NCBI GenBank assembly: GCA_002163245.1
Contig: MAAL01000112.1
Location: 1-64,000, forward strand
Direction: 5' to 3'
DNA length: 64,000 bases
Source: Gammaproteobacteria bacterium 42_54_T18
GTDB lineage: Bacteria; Pseudomonadota; Gammaproteobacteria; Pseudomonadales; Ketobacteraceae
Shown: positions 1 through 8,287 of the stretch, one piece after another
Numbering within the stretch: the stretch's first letter is position 1
How the letters are laid out: the number at the start of each line of letters is the position of its first letter
Notes under the pieces: model-generated
Told to the model about the DNA's origin: nothing
Seen by the model: the letters and a program-made list of their open reading frames with translations, nothing else
The model's database searches: none
Made by a program: the position numbers and the translations under genes

Positions 1-956
1 GATTTAAACCTTCTCGCGGTCGTAATCCGTATGGGCCTCAAGGTGGTGAGCCTTGGTTTGGGCAGGTGCAAGAAGGTGTGCTAAGTGTCAGTGTGCGTGA
101 TTCGGCTGCTGCATTGGATGCGACCTGTGGGCCAGATATTGGATGCCCATCGGTGGCCGAGCGTCCTGCTCGTCCATTTTTAGACGAAGTATCTATCGCG
201 CCTGGAAAGCTAAAAATAGCGTGGAGTGCTGAGCCGCTCGTTAGGGAGGGTGAAATAAGCACTGAGTGTCGAGAAGCCCTATTGCGAACGGTCGATCAAT
301 TAAAAGCGTTAGGGCATGAGTTGGTTGAGACTGCACTGCCTCTAGATAAAAAGGCGCTAGGTGAGGGGCATATCATGCGTATGATGTGTGCTGCCGCCGC
401 TGATGTTCAAGAGGCGCGACGTGTATTGGGTCGTAAGATTAAGCCTGACGAGTTTGAGCCGGAAACATGGATTTTGGCTAGCTGCGGCGATGCATTATCG
501 TCAGTGGCGCTAGAAGTGGTTAGCCGTGACTTAGCTGCCCAACGTTATCTTTTTGATGAGTTTATGCAGAATTATGATGTGTTCCTTACGCCAACGTTAT
601 CGAAACCACCGGTGCCTCATGGTGAGTACCTTGTGCATGGGGTGGAGAAGCTTGGCGCCCAGATTGCACCTTATATCGGTTTGGGACCGGTACTAAAAAG
701 GCTTCTTCCTTTTATGATGACGGGGCTACAAGAGAAGAATTTCGACTGGGTGGCGGCTCCACCGGCTTTTAATATCACGGGAAGCCCAAGTGTGTCGTTA
801 CCATTACAATGGAGTGAGGATGGGTTGCCAATCGGTATGATGTTTACTGCTGGGTTTCAGGACGATGCGTGCTTGTTTAGATTGGCGGGGCAACTGGAGC
901 GTGAATTTCCTTGGGCGCAGAAGCGTCCTGCGCTTGCGTCGATATCGACAAGCTAA
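1..956 (+). CDS. Amidase signature family protein, C-terminal part (5' end outside window)
   Basis: The reading frame is open from base 3, so the gene enters from the left edge and only about the last 317 codons are visible. The residues FKPSRGRNPYGPQGGE near the edge match the conserved stretch after the catalytic region of amidase-signature enzymes (Ser-cisSer-Lys triad, hydrolysis of C-N amide bonds). The triad itself lies upstream of the window. The C-terminal part has the family features VFLTPTLSKPP and a late FNITGSPSVSLPL followed by GLPIGMMF, which shape the substrate pocket. The substrate is not predictable. It could be a GatA-like or 6-aminohexanoate-cyclic-dimer hydrolase-like enzyme; the absence of GatB/GatC nearby argues against a glutamyl-tRNA amidotransferase subunit. 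The internal GTG at 66 is not a real start, because homology extends upstream of it. Confidence 0.85.
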   Translation, partial: FKPSRGRNPYGPQGGEPWFGQVQEGVLSVSVRDSAAALDATCGPDIGCPSVAERPARPFLDEVSIAPGKLKIAWSAEPLVREGEISTECREALLRTVDQLKALGHELVETALPLDKKALGEGHIMRMMCAAAADVQEARRVLGRKIKPDEFEPETWILASCGDALSSVALEVVSRDLAAQRYLFDEFMQNYDVFLTPTLSKPPVPHGEYLVHGVEKLGAQIAPYIGLGPVLKRLLPFMMTGLQEKNFDWVAAPPAFNITGSPSVSLPLQWSEDGLPIGMMFTAGFQDDACLFRLAGQLEREFPWAQKRPALASISTS

Positions 957-1044
957 CAGCTTGTCGAGGCATGATGTATTTGCACTCTCGGTTAATTCTT
1001 AGGATACTTTGGTATGAGCCGTTGTTTTTTTCGGGGAGTGAATT

Positions 1045-2148
1045 ATGCCCACACAACAGGATCCCACCTTAGACCTCAGCCGTGATGACGTGGTGAAAAC
1101 CCAGCATTGGCACAAGTTAGAGAATGGCAAGATTCAATGTGATGTTTGCCCTCGACTCTGCAAGTTACGAAATGGCCAGCGCGGTTTGTGTTTTGTCAGG
1201 GCTTGCGTAGATGATCAGATTGTCTTAACAACTTGGGGGCGTTCTTCCGGTTTTATTATCGACCCCATCGAGAAGAAACCGTTGAACCATTATTACCCTG
1301 GTTCTTCGGTATTGTCTTTTGGAACCGCCGGTTGCAACCTGGCCTGTAAGTTTTGCCAGAATTGGGATATTTCCAAATCCCGGGAAATGGATACCTTGGC
1401 GAGTTTGGCGACGCCAGAGATGCTCGCCAAAGCGGCCTATGATGCTGATTGTAAAAGCATTGCTTACACTTATAATGACCCCGTGATTTTTCATGAATAC
1501 GCCATTGATATCGCGCTAGCCTGCAAGGAATATGGGGTGAAGTCTGTCGCTGTCAGTGCAGGTTATATGTGTGAGGAATCCCGTCGCGAGTTTTATCAAT
1601 ATATTGATGCCGCCAATATAGACCTAAAAGGGTTTACCGATAAGTTTTACTGGAAAGTCTGTGGCGGTCATTTGCAATCGGTATTGGAAACATTGGAATA
1701 CCTCAAACACGAAACCAACGTCTGGTTTGAAATCACCACATTATTAATCCCCGGCCAGAACGACAGTGAAAAAGAGTTACATGAAGAATGCGAATGGATT
1801 GTTGAGCATTTGGGGAGGGACGTGCCGATTCATTTTACCGCGTTTCACCCCGATTATAAAATGTTAGATATTCCACAAACCCCTGCCTCTATATTAACGA
1901 CGGCTAGAGACATCGCACTGAGCAAAGGTATTTATTATGTCTATGTGGGTAATGTTCATGATGTGGCTGCTGACAGTACCTATTGCCATCAGTGTGGAGA
2001 ACTTCTGATTCAGCGGGATTGGTACGAACTCGGATTATGGAAAATGGCTCCGGGAGGAACCTGCGCAAAATGCGGTACGCCTTGCGCAGGAGTATTTGAT
2101 GATCAGCCTGGTTCATGGGGTCGAAAACGGGTGCGGATGTTATTCTAG
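1045..2148 (+). CDS. amrS: AmmeMemoRadiSam-system radical SAM enzyme (AmrS-like)
   Basis: A 367-residue protein with the radical SAM cluster motif CNLACKFC (C97, C101, C104), which binds a 4Fe-4S cluster and S-adenosylmethionine. An additional cysteine set lies near the N terminus (C32, C35, C39, C49) and two CxxC-type pairs lie at the C terminus (CHQCG, CAKCGTPC). This cysteine-rich architecture, related to pyruvate formate-lyase activase, is typical of the radical SAM member of the AMMECR1/Memo/radical SAM trio. A GGGAG ribosome site precedes the ATG. The reaction is not established for the family. The usual partners (AMMECR1 and Memo proteins) are not next to it; the gene is flanked by an amidase and a convergent serine hydrolase, so it appears as a stand-alone gene here. 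Confidence 0.88.
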   Translation: MPTQQDPTLDLSRDDVVKTQHWHKLENGKIQCDVCPRLCKLRNGQRGLCFVRACVDDQIVLTTWGRSSGFIIDPIEKKPLNHYYPGSSVLSFGTAGCNLACKFCQNWDISKSREMDTLASLATPEMLAKAAYDADCKSIAYTYNDPVIFHEYAIDIALACKEYGVKSVAVSAGYMCEESRREFYQYIDAANIDLKGFTDKFYWKVCGGHLQSVLETLEYLKHETNVWFEITTLLIPGQNDSEKELHEECEWIVEHLGRDVPIHFTAFHPDYKMLDIPQTPASILTTARDIALSKGIYYVYVGNVHDVAADSTYCHQCGELLIQRDWYELGLWKMAPGGTCAKCGTPCAGVFDDQPGSWGRKRVRMLF

Positions 2149-2174
2149 TGCTTCACCTCGAGGGAGTCGTCACC

Positions 2175-3575
2175 TTATGGCAACGCAGCAATAATGCCTG
2201 TCATTAACTCTTCAAGCTTATCTGCACCACCTTCAAAGGAATAACCTAATCTGACAACAACAAGGTTATGTTCTGGAACTATCATTACCCGTTGTTGTTG
2301 ATGTCCCAAAAAGGCAAAGGTGCTTTCGGGTAGGTAAGGCCATACGGTTTTGTCAGTGTTTACCCATATTTGAGCCGCGTATTCTGGGTTACTGGGTGAG
2401 GGGGTCAATGCTTGATTTATCCATTGTTGTGACAGGACTTGGTTACCAAACCAGTTGCCGTTGTTGAGGTATAACAAGCCAAGCCGCGCCCAATCTCGTG
2501 CGGTAAGCCATAAGTAAGCGCCGCTACCGGGCTGACCAACGGTGTCAAATTCAAGTACGGCGTCGTCGATATTAATCTTATGAAATAGTGCATCTTGAAT
2601 GAAATAGTAGGTGTCTGCAAGATCGCCGCCGAGCTGCTCTTGTGCAATGCGCCCTAGTAGTGAGCTGCCGCCCGTTGAATAGTTGTATACGGTGCCGGGT
2701 TCTGCGACAAGTGGTTGCGCCGTATAGAATGCAGAAAAGTCCTTGGTGCGATGCAAAACATAACCTTGATCGGCATTAGGCCCTTGGGATTCTTCAAACC
2801 ATTCTAAGCCGGATGCCATATGCAGAAGTTGTTCGGTAGTGATCTGTTCTTTTTCTGTGTTTATCCATTCTGCGACAGGGGCCGGGTCGGTTATATCGAG
2901 AAAACCTCTATCCTGTAGTAGTCCAATTAGCGTGCTGACAAAACTCTTAGTCATGGACCAGCCAACCATTTTTGTCTCGGCATCGATTTCAGGAGCGTAC
3001 TGTTCGGCGATCAATTGGTTGTTGTGCACAACGGCGATAGCCATGGTGTTTCGAGTTTTGTTTTTATTTTTGGTGAACCCTTTTTCAAGGACGGTATTAA
3101 GATCGTCGTAGTTAACACCAGGCTGAGATTCAGCAACGCCACCTTTACCCGTGGGCCAGGGTAGTTGCTCGGATAATTGGTAAGGTAAAGGGGCGGGTAG
3201 CTGGGCGTCCAATTCTTCTTTTGTGGTGTCATGCATTAACGTGCAGCCAAAGCCTTCTCGATAATAGGCTTCTGCGGAAAATCGCTTTCTAAATATTTTG
3301 TCTTGTACGTAGACGGTTTGTAGTTCGTCGTTGATGGTGATGTCGAGTAGAAGGGGCAGGGGTTCTATTTGAGGGGCGATAAATCGGTCGGTTAAAATGT
3401 CTGGGTCTATCTCACCCATAAAATACCCGGAGCAGATGTTTTTAGCTGCGTAACCTGTGCCTATAGGGATGTCGTTGATTTTGCTACAACCACTGAATAG
3501 TACTATGCAGAGTAGGGCAAGGGAGGCTTTAATTGGGTTAACCAAAGGTGCTCGAGAAGTAGCGCTCTTTTCCAT
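2175..3575 (-). CDS. Serine hydrolase lipoprotein, beta-lactamase/6-aminohexanoate-dimer hydrolase family
   Basis: A 466-residue protein that begins with a hydrophobic signal and lipobox (VLFSGC, C30), so it is probably an outer-membrane or periplasmic lipoprotein. The class C beta-lactamase fold is shown by the SxxK motif SMTK (S206, K209) and a downstream YNYS that fits the YxN-type element. The family hydrolyses amide or ester bonds (esterases, D-aminopeptidases, nylon-oligomer hydrolases) and most members are not antibiotic-resistance enzymes. About 170 residues precede the catalytic domain, longer than in the minimal family, and have no recognised motif. The ATG lacks an obvious ribosome site; its leader carries three tandem copies of a 9-bp unit (3588-3614). 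It is convergent with amrS and divergent from the Fic gene. Confidence 0.85.
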   Translation of the reverse strand: MEKSATSRAPLVNPIKASLALLCIVLFSGCSKINDIPIGTGYAAKNICSGYFMGEIDPDILTDRFIAPQIEPLPLLLDITINDELQTVYVQDKIFRKRFSAEAYYREGFGCTLMHDTTKEELDAQLPAPLPYQLSEQLPWPTGKGGVAESQPGVNYDDLNTVLEKGFTKNKNKTRNTMAIAVVHNNQLIAEQYAPEIDAETKMVGWSMTKSFVSTLIGLLQDRGFLDITDPAPVAEWINTEKEQITTEQLLHMASGLEWFEESQGPNADQGYVLHRTKDFSAFYTAQPLVAEPGTVYNYSTGGSSLLGRIAQEQLGGDLADTYYFIQDALFHKINIDDAVLEFDTVGQPGSGAYLWLTARDWARLGLLYLNNGNWFGNQVLSQQWINQALTPSPSNPEYAAQIWVNTDKTVWPYLPESTFAFLGHQQQRVMIVPEHNLVVVRLGYSFEGGADKLEELMTGIIAALP

Positions 3576-3587
3576 TGAGATAGTCCA

Positions 3588-3614
3588 TTTTTATTGTTTT
3601 TATTGTTTTTATTG
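3588..3614. repeat. Three tandem copies of a 9-bp unit
   Basis: TTTTTATTG is repeated three times without mismatch. The array ends 13 bp before the start codon of the serine hydrolase gene read on the minus strand (there CAATAAAAA x3). Seen directly. Short tandem arrays in a leader can change copy number by slippage and so alter promoter spacing or leader length; whether this one does is unknown. Confidence 0.8.
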
Positions 3615-3687
3615 GTTAATCAGAGGGTATCGCAATGGGCGTTGGGTGTCACGTCTCGGCTTGATGAGGTAAGTCTGCAATGCATTG

Positions 3688-3750
3688 TGACCCGTTTAAT
3701 CAAGCTAAAGGGGTCACGTTATGACCCCTTTAGCTTGATTAAACGGGTCA
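3688..3750. repeat. Perfect 29-bp inverted repeat with 5-nt loop, nested TGACCC/GGGTCA ends
   Basis: The arm at 3688-3716 is the exact reverse complement of 3722-3750, with CGTTA between them. Each arm itself begins with TGACCC and ends with GGGTCA, so four alternating copies of that hexamer are present. The element lies between the divergent serine hydrolase and Fic genes, 10 bp before the first possible Fic start. A terminator is unlikely in a divergent intergenic region and no T-tract follows either arm. Alternatives are a regulatory operator or cruciform, or a small palindromic repetitive element. Confidence 0.9.
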
Positions 3751-3760
3751 TGCCATTACA

Positions 3761-4951
3761 ATGAAAGGATCAAATCTGGATGTTATAGAGAGTGAAATGA
3801 CTAAAGTCTGGGCATGGCAAAGAAATGATTGGGGGGTGTGGGATGTGACGTTATTTGCGGATTCAAGTTCTTTGGAATCCGCTGTTCGTGCTGTGTCTAG
3901 AATCAATGTACTTTCTTCTCAATTTACGAAGAAAGACAAGGTAGCAGCGGAGGCTAAGTTTTTAGAAGAGGAGTCTATTCAAACTTCGTATATTGAAGGC
4001 AAGATATTGGATCGAGATTCCGTTAGGTCATCTATTGCTAGAAAGCTTGGGATTCTTCCTGTGGGCCATAGTTCAAAGCATCGTACAAGAGATGCTGATG
4101 GTCTTATTGAGACACTTATCGATGCGACGGGAAATTACGTAGAACCATTGAGCCATGAAAGGCTGTTTCGTTGGCAGGCAAGCTTGTTTCCATCGGGGCG
4201 AGATGAGCATGGTTATCCTATAGAGGTAGGGGGTTACCGTACGTCGAGTGAAGAGATGAAGGTTGTTTCCATTTCTAACAAAGGTCAAAAGGAATTTGTT
4301 CATTACATCGCACCACCGAGTCAATCTGTTCACGGTGAGATGGAACGATTTATTCTGTGGTTTAACTCAACCAGCCGAAGCCCAAATTTCTTACGTGCTG
4401 CGATGGCAACGTATTGGTTTGTTTCAATACATCCATTTGAAGATGGTAATGGCCGAATTTGTCGTGTGATTGCTGACATGGCTGTGGCCCAGGCGGAAAA
4501 GTCGACATCAAGGCTCTATAGTTTGTCGAATACACTGATTGAAGATAAACACCTGCTCAATCGGTATTATGAGACGTTAGAACAGTGTCAAAAAGGGACG
4601 GAGCCTATTGATAAATGGCTTGGTTTTTTCCTAGATGTTATACAAGCATCGGCAGAGAGGGCGGAAATCAGTCTGGATGATATTCTCAAAAAAGTCACAT
4701 TCTGGGATGCTTGTCGAAATACGCAGTTGAGTGAAAGGCAAAAAAAATACCTTAATTTTGTACTTGATAAAGGCTCTTTTTGGAAGGCTACAAAAATCGA
4801 CAGGAAGAACTATAAAGACATTGTTGGTGGTATTTCACCAGCGACGGCTAAAAGAGATTTGCAAGACCTGGCAGGAAAGGAAGTTTTGATTACCAAGGAT
4901 ACTGTTGGTAGAAATGCAGGTTATGAAATCAACCCTGAGCTACTTTGTTGA
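3761..4951 (+). CDS. Fic family protein, class II, with C-terminal winged-helix-like region
   Basis: A 396-residue protein with the Fic motif HPFEDGNGR (residues 224-232). Its histidine is the base that transfers AMP from ATP to a target hydroxyl, and the GNGR part binds the phosphates. The N-terminal inhibitory motif (S/T)xxxE(G/N) is present as TSYIEG (T75, E79, G80), so the enzyme is predicted to be self-inhibited until released. The N terminus (KVWAWQRNDW) resembles the DUF4172 domain of stand-alone Fic proteins, and the C-terminal stretch with ISPATAKRDLQDL looks like a winged helix. Two starts are possible: ATG 3761, with no ribosome site, and ATG 3797, preceded by AGAGAG, which matches where the family normally begins. 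No antitoxin gene is adjacent, as expected for class II. The target is unknown. Confidence 0.9.
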   Translation: MKGSNLDVIESEMTKVWAWQRNDWGVWDVTLFADSSSLESAVRAVSRINVLSSQFTKKDKVAAEAKFLEEESIQTSYIEGKILDRDSVRSSIARKLGILPVGHSSKHRTRDADGLIETLIDATGNYVEPLSHERLFRWQASLFPSGRDEHGYPIEVGGYRTSSEEMKVVSISNKGQKEFVHYIAPPSQSVHGEMERFILWFNSTSRSPNFLRAAMATYWFVSIHPFEDGNGRICRVIADMAVAQAEKSTSRLYSLSNTLIEDKHLLNRYYETLEQCQKGTEPIDKWLGFFLDVIQASAERAEISLDDILKKVTFWDACRNTQLSERQKKYLNFVLDKGSFWKATKIDRKNYKDIVGGISPATAKRDLQDLAGKEVLITKDTVGRNAGYEINPELLC

Positions 4952-4961
4952 CGAGGAAACG

Positions 4962-5909
4962 TCACATTCTCTCAACAATCATACCCGTTGATCTCGCGGC
5001 GCAATTGCCATATTCACAGCGGATTTGAAACACATCCTGTCCCCAGCAATAGGCGTTGTAATACTCCACATAGCCGGTTGTTTTAGATAATTTTAATCCG
5101 TCTGAGGTTAAGTCACAGCCTTTGGTTTTGGCTGTGCGTTCAGCTGCAAACTCATAACGTCCATAGGCTTGTTTGCGTTGTAATTCTTTTGGCAACCATA
5201 CCCGTGCTAACTCTCCGTCTTGTAATTCCTTTTCAATCTTGATTCCCACCTGATCGTAGGCATCTTGAAAGGCTGCTTCGGCTGAGCGGGAAATGACGGA
5301 TTCACCCATCACAGTGCTGACTAAAGGAACCCATAAGCTGACAAGGCCAACACCAATTCTGTCGACACCCAAAAAGCTGGACTCTCCAATGGCGGAGAAG
5401 GTAAACAAAGGGCGGTTTAGGGAATCAAAAATATCCATTGTTAAGGTGATTTCTGCCTGCATCATCACGGCAGATACGAGAATGTCTTCGACTCTTGGTC
5501 GAACAATAAGGCTGCAGTCATTACATTCTTCTTGATTACCGCCGAGTTGTATTTCCACTTGGTCAAAGTAGCGTTCAAAGAAGGGGACAACGGAAGCTTC
5601 CAATGCATGTCCTACCATCAGGTTCCATTCGTTAACGGCCCCTACTGCCAATAACCCACGTTCCGAGTGTACTTTTGAGCGAATCTGTTTGGGAACCTGG
5701 ATGACGACTTTGTTATAAGCGGGCATAATGGATTCACTTTCTATGCCCGAAGCCTCAAGTTTTATCGGTACGTTGATTGAACACGCGCTTTGTAGACTAA
5801 CCAGCAGGCTGAATAGAGATAACAGTAATATACGGTGAAGTTTCACAAGTAGAGTACCAGGCGTCGAGGGTCGTTGATTTACATAGTAGTGTGGATAATG
5901 GTTTCGCAC
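4962..5909 (-). CDS. Hypothetical lipoprotein
   Basis: A 315-residue protein not recognised by family. Hydrophobic residues are followed by a lipobox (SLQSAC), indicating a lipid-anchored envelope protein. The first 21 residues before VKLHRILLLS are polar and unlike a signal peptide, so the true start may be the GTG at 5846. The mature part is mixed alpha/beta with a short CNDC pair and several cysteines near the C terminus (GCDLTSDG, YCWGQDVFQIRCEYGNC), which may form disulfides in the periplasm. It is convergent with the Fic gene, 10 bp apart, and has no operon partner. Confidence 0.65.
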   Translation of the reverse strand: MRNHYPHYYVNQRPSTPGTLLVKLHRILLLSLFSLLVSLQSACSINVPIKLEASGIESESIMPAYNKVVIQVPKQIRSKVHSERGLLAVGAVNEWNLMVGHALEASVVPFFERYFDQVEIQLGGNQEECNDCSLIVRPRVEDILVSAVMMQAEITLTMDIFDSLNRPLFTFSAIGESSFLGVDRIGVGLVSLWVPLVSTVMGESVISRSAEAAFQDAYDQVGIKIEKELQDGELARVWLPKELQRKQAYGRYEFAAERTAKTKGCDLTSDGLKLSKTTGYVEYYNAYCWGQDVFQIRCEYGNCAARSTGMIVERM

Positions 5910-6050
5910 TGTGCGCTGGGTCTAGCTAAAAAGTAGTCAAGGCTGCTGTTGTGTTGAAATTGTGAGCCAGTAGCTGTTTCCTCACGTATTGCAGATAGAG
6001 CTTATTCGATTCAATTTCTTATTTGGGCCAATCACCATCAGGATGAATAT

Positions 6051-7004
6051 ATGACATCTAACACTGAGCTTAATTGGGGTATCCACGTATTGGATACCGG
6101 TTTTCATCGCGACAATATGGCGGCATGTTATGTGGTCGAAGATGAGGGTGAGAATGGGGTTGAGGTGGCTATTGTTGAAACTGGTACAAAGGATACTGTG
6201 CCGGTAATTGAAGCATTTTTACATGATCGGGGTATCGACTTTGAGCAGGTTAAATATGTCATAGTTACCCACGTACATCTTGATCATGCAGGGGGTGCTG
6301 GTCTACTAATGCAAATGCTGCCCAATGCCAAACTTGTTGTACATGAGAAGGGTGCGAGGCACATGATTAACCCCGCTAAGTTGCAGGCAGGAGCAACGGC
6401 AGTGTATGGCGAGGAGGTATTTAGTAAAACTTATGGAGATTTATTATCTATCGATGAAAGCAAAATACTGGTGCCTGCGGATGAGGAGGTATTAACGTTG
6501 GGTAGTCGTTCATTTTCGTTTATTGATACCCCTGGCCATGCTCGACATCATTTTTGTGTTTATGATAATAAAAGCCAAGGTTTTTTTACCGGAGATACCT
6601 TCGGTTTGGCTTACCAAGAGTTAACAACGGATAAAGGGCCTTTTATTTTCCCAACCACCACTCCCGTGCAGTTTGATCCTGATGCATTGAAATATTCGAT
6701 AAAACGCCTGTTGTCGTTTCAGCCGCAACGCATGTTTTTAACACATTATGGCATGGTGGAACAACCAGATGTATTGGCGGAAGTGCTGTTGGCGCGCATT
6801 GATGTTTTGGTAGATATAGCCACTCGAAATGCGAACCATTCAGATCGTATTAATGTGATTAAAGAAGAGGTTTTAGTGTATTTTATTGAACAGCTTGCTG
6901 AGCACAATTGCACGCTTTCGAAGAGTGACCAGGTGAACCTATTGGCTATGGATGCAACGTTGAATGCCCAAGGCTTAGATGTTTGGTTATCATTGCGAGA
7001 TTAA
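6051..7004 (+). CDS. MBL-fold metallohydrolase
   Basis: A 317-residue cytoplasmic protein with the zinc motif HVHLDH (H74, H76, D78, H79), a later DTPGHARHH and a GDTFGL aspartate, in the order expected for a glyoxalase II/lactonase-type metallo-beta-lactamase fold. These enzymes hydrolyse thioesters, lactones or phosphodiesters through a binuclear metal site; the substrate cannot be told from sequence. There is no signal peptide. The ATG is preceded by AGGATG. The gene stands alone and is followed by a strong hairpin shared with the convergent hydrolase gene. Confidence 0.88.
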   Translation: MTSNTELNWGIHVLDTGFHRDNMAACYVVEDEGENGVEVAIVETGTKDTVPVIEAFLHDRGIDFEQVKYVIVTHVHLDHAGGAGLLMQMLPNAKLVVHEKGARHMINPAKLQAGATAVYGEEVFSKTYGDLLSIDESKILVPADEEVLTLGSRSFSFIDTPGHARHHFCVYDNKSQGFFTGDTFGLAYQELTTDKGPFIFPTTTPVQFDPDALKYSIKRLLSFQPQRMFLTHYGMVEQPDVLAEVLLARIDVLVDIATRNANHSDRINVIKEEVLVYFIEQLAEHNCTLSKSDQVNLLAMDATLNAQGLDVWLSLRD

Positions 7005-7052
7005 GATAAAAACCTTGGTAGATATGTAACCCTGTCTGCCAAGGTTTTTATC
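7005..7052. terminator. Bidirectional intrinsic terminator
   Basis: A 14-bp perfect stem (7005-7018 with 7039-7052), extended by three more pairs including one wobble, lies directly after the stop codon of the MBL hydrolase. It ends in TTTTTATC on both strands. It sits between convergent genes, so it can terminate both. Confidence 0.85.
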
Positions 7053-7079
7053 TTATTTTTGAGTCGTCGTGGTGATTTT

Positions 7080-7943
7080 TTAAAAGGCATTCCATAAATA
7101 TTCTTTGTACCAACCAGCATCAATATGTTCTTGGTGTTCCTCGCCCACTAGGTAACCTTCATATTGATTCGATTCTTTTAAACTCATATCCAACCAAGAC
7201 AATATAATACCTTTAAATTTGTTGTGTTGACGCCCTAAGGCTATCCAATCAAAGTGCGATACCCAATTGAATTCTGCGTAGAACCTTAACGGCCCTTCCT
7301 GCAAGTTGTTGTGTGTTGATTTGATCAGCGGGGGGAACGCGGTAAAATCTAAGGCGCCTGCTAATAACAATGTATTAGCGCTGATGTTGTCGAATACATC
7401 AGCACCAATAATGGGAATGTAAGGTGCCATACCAACGACAGACTGAACGTCGTCCCCCAGGGTATTGGCTACTGCTAATGCACCTCCGCCACCATTTGAG
7501 TATCCGGCTAATGCGATGCGGTCTATATCAATGCGATTTATCAGCGGACTTTCAGGTCTTTCGTTTTCTTCCAATAATTGATAAAAGGCATCCTGATGTG
7601 CTTTTTCCCAAAAAGAAACGCCACCAAATACATTATTCGGCGTTACCGTTAGTACAATGTATCCATGCTGAGTGAGGTGGTCTGCGAGCCAATACATTTG
7701 TTCTTTAATATTGGTGTAGCCTCCTGTAAGCGTAATAGCGGGTAGCGATTGAGTGTCGAGTTCACAGGGATAGGATAAACGAGCTGAGGCATAACCTTCT
7801 GCGTCTAGATTATCTGTGTAGGAACATAAAGAGTAGGTCCCCTTTGCGGCGGGGCCTTCAGAAAGGGTATCTTTGCAGGCGGTTAATAAAAGTATGCTGA
7901 ATAAAACCCATACATAGTGGATTTGTTGTTGTGATATTTTCAT
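7080..7943 (-). CDS. Alpha/beta-hydrolase lipoprotein (dienelactone-hydrolase/lipase-like)
   Basis: A 287-residue protein with a signal sequence and lipobox (LLLTAC, C23). The nucleophile elbow is GYSNGG with S149, preceded by IDRIALA, as in the dienelactone hydrolase, chlorophyllase-like and PET-hydrolase-like families. A late FDWIALGRQH region may supply the catalytic histidine. It is predicted to be an envelope-anchored esterase acting on an external or periplasmic ester. The substrate is unknown. It is a single-gene transcript that ends in the shared hairpin at 7005-7052. Confidence 0.82.
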   Translation of the reverse strand: MKISQQQIHYVWVLFSILLLTACKDTLSEGPAAKGTYSLCSYTDNLDAEGYASARLSYPCELDTQSLPAITLTGGYTNIKEQMYWLADHLTQHGYIVLTVTPNNVFGGVSFWEKAHQDAFYQLLEENERPESPLINRIDIDRIALAGYSNGGGGALAVANTLGDDVQSVVGMAPYIPIIGADVFDNISANTLLLAGALDFTAFPPLIKSTHNNLQEGPLRFYAEFNWVSHFDWIALGRQHNKFKGIILSWLDMSLKESNQYEGYLVGEEHQEHIDAGWYKEYLWNAF

Positions 7944-8287
7944 GTAGTGTCCCCAATCATATCTCTAGTTATCGTTATTATTTGAGTGTTGATAAATAAG
8001 GGCAAAAACGGCTATGAGCATGCCATGCGCTGGCCTAAATAAAGCACAATATAGGGTGTTCGTTAGGAGTTCTAAAGGGTCAAATTTAACGTCTTATTAG
8101 TGTGATATTGATGAAATTGAGGGTGATGCCGGCGTACCTCGTAATTAAAATGGGGTTTCCAAAGGCCATTGACGCGATATGCATTTACTTGCTCTTATAA
8201 CTTCTTTGTTTAAATAATGAACAGTCGTTGAAAACCAAGGTTCGCGGTCTAAACTAATGATATAAAGGCCTTTATAGAGATTCATCG
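7944..8287. other. Divergent intergenic region with a 16-bp palindrome
   Basis: No gene is supported in this stretch between the hydrolase lipoprotein and the DUF1631 gene. It contains a perfect 16-bp palindrome TATAAAGGCCTTTATA at 8261-8276, whose right end is 11 bp before the ATG at 8288, where it could overlap a promoter -10 element or a leader. A TTGAAA at about 8228 is a possible -35 element, but the spacing is not convincing. Confidence 0.5.

Noticed and set aside
1-956. Annotating the amidase start at 66
   Set aside because: The conserved family sequence continues upstream to the window edge, so the gene is truncated by the window and not started at 66.
3688-3750. The large palindrome as a transcription terminator
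   Set aside because: It sits between divergent genes and lacks a T-tract on both sides.
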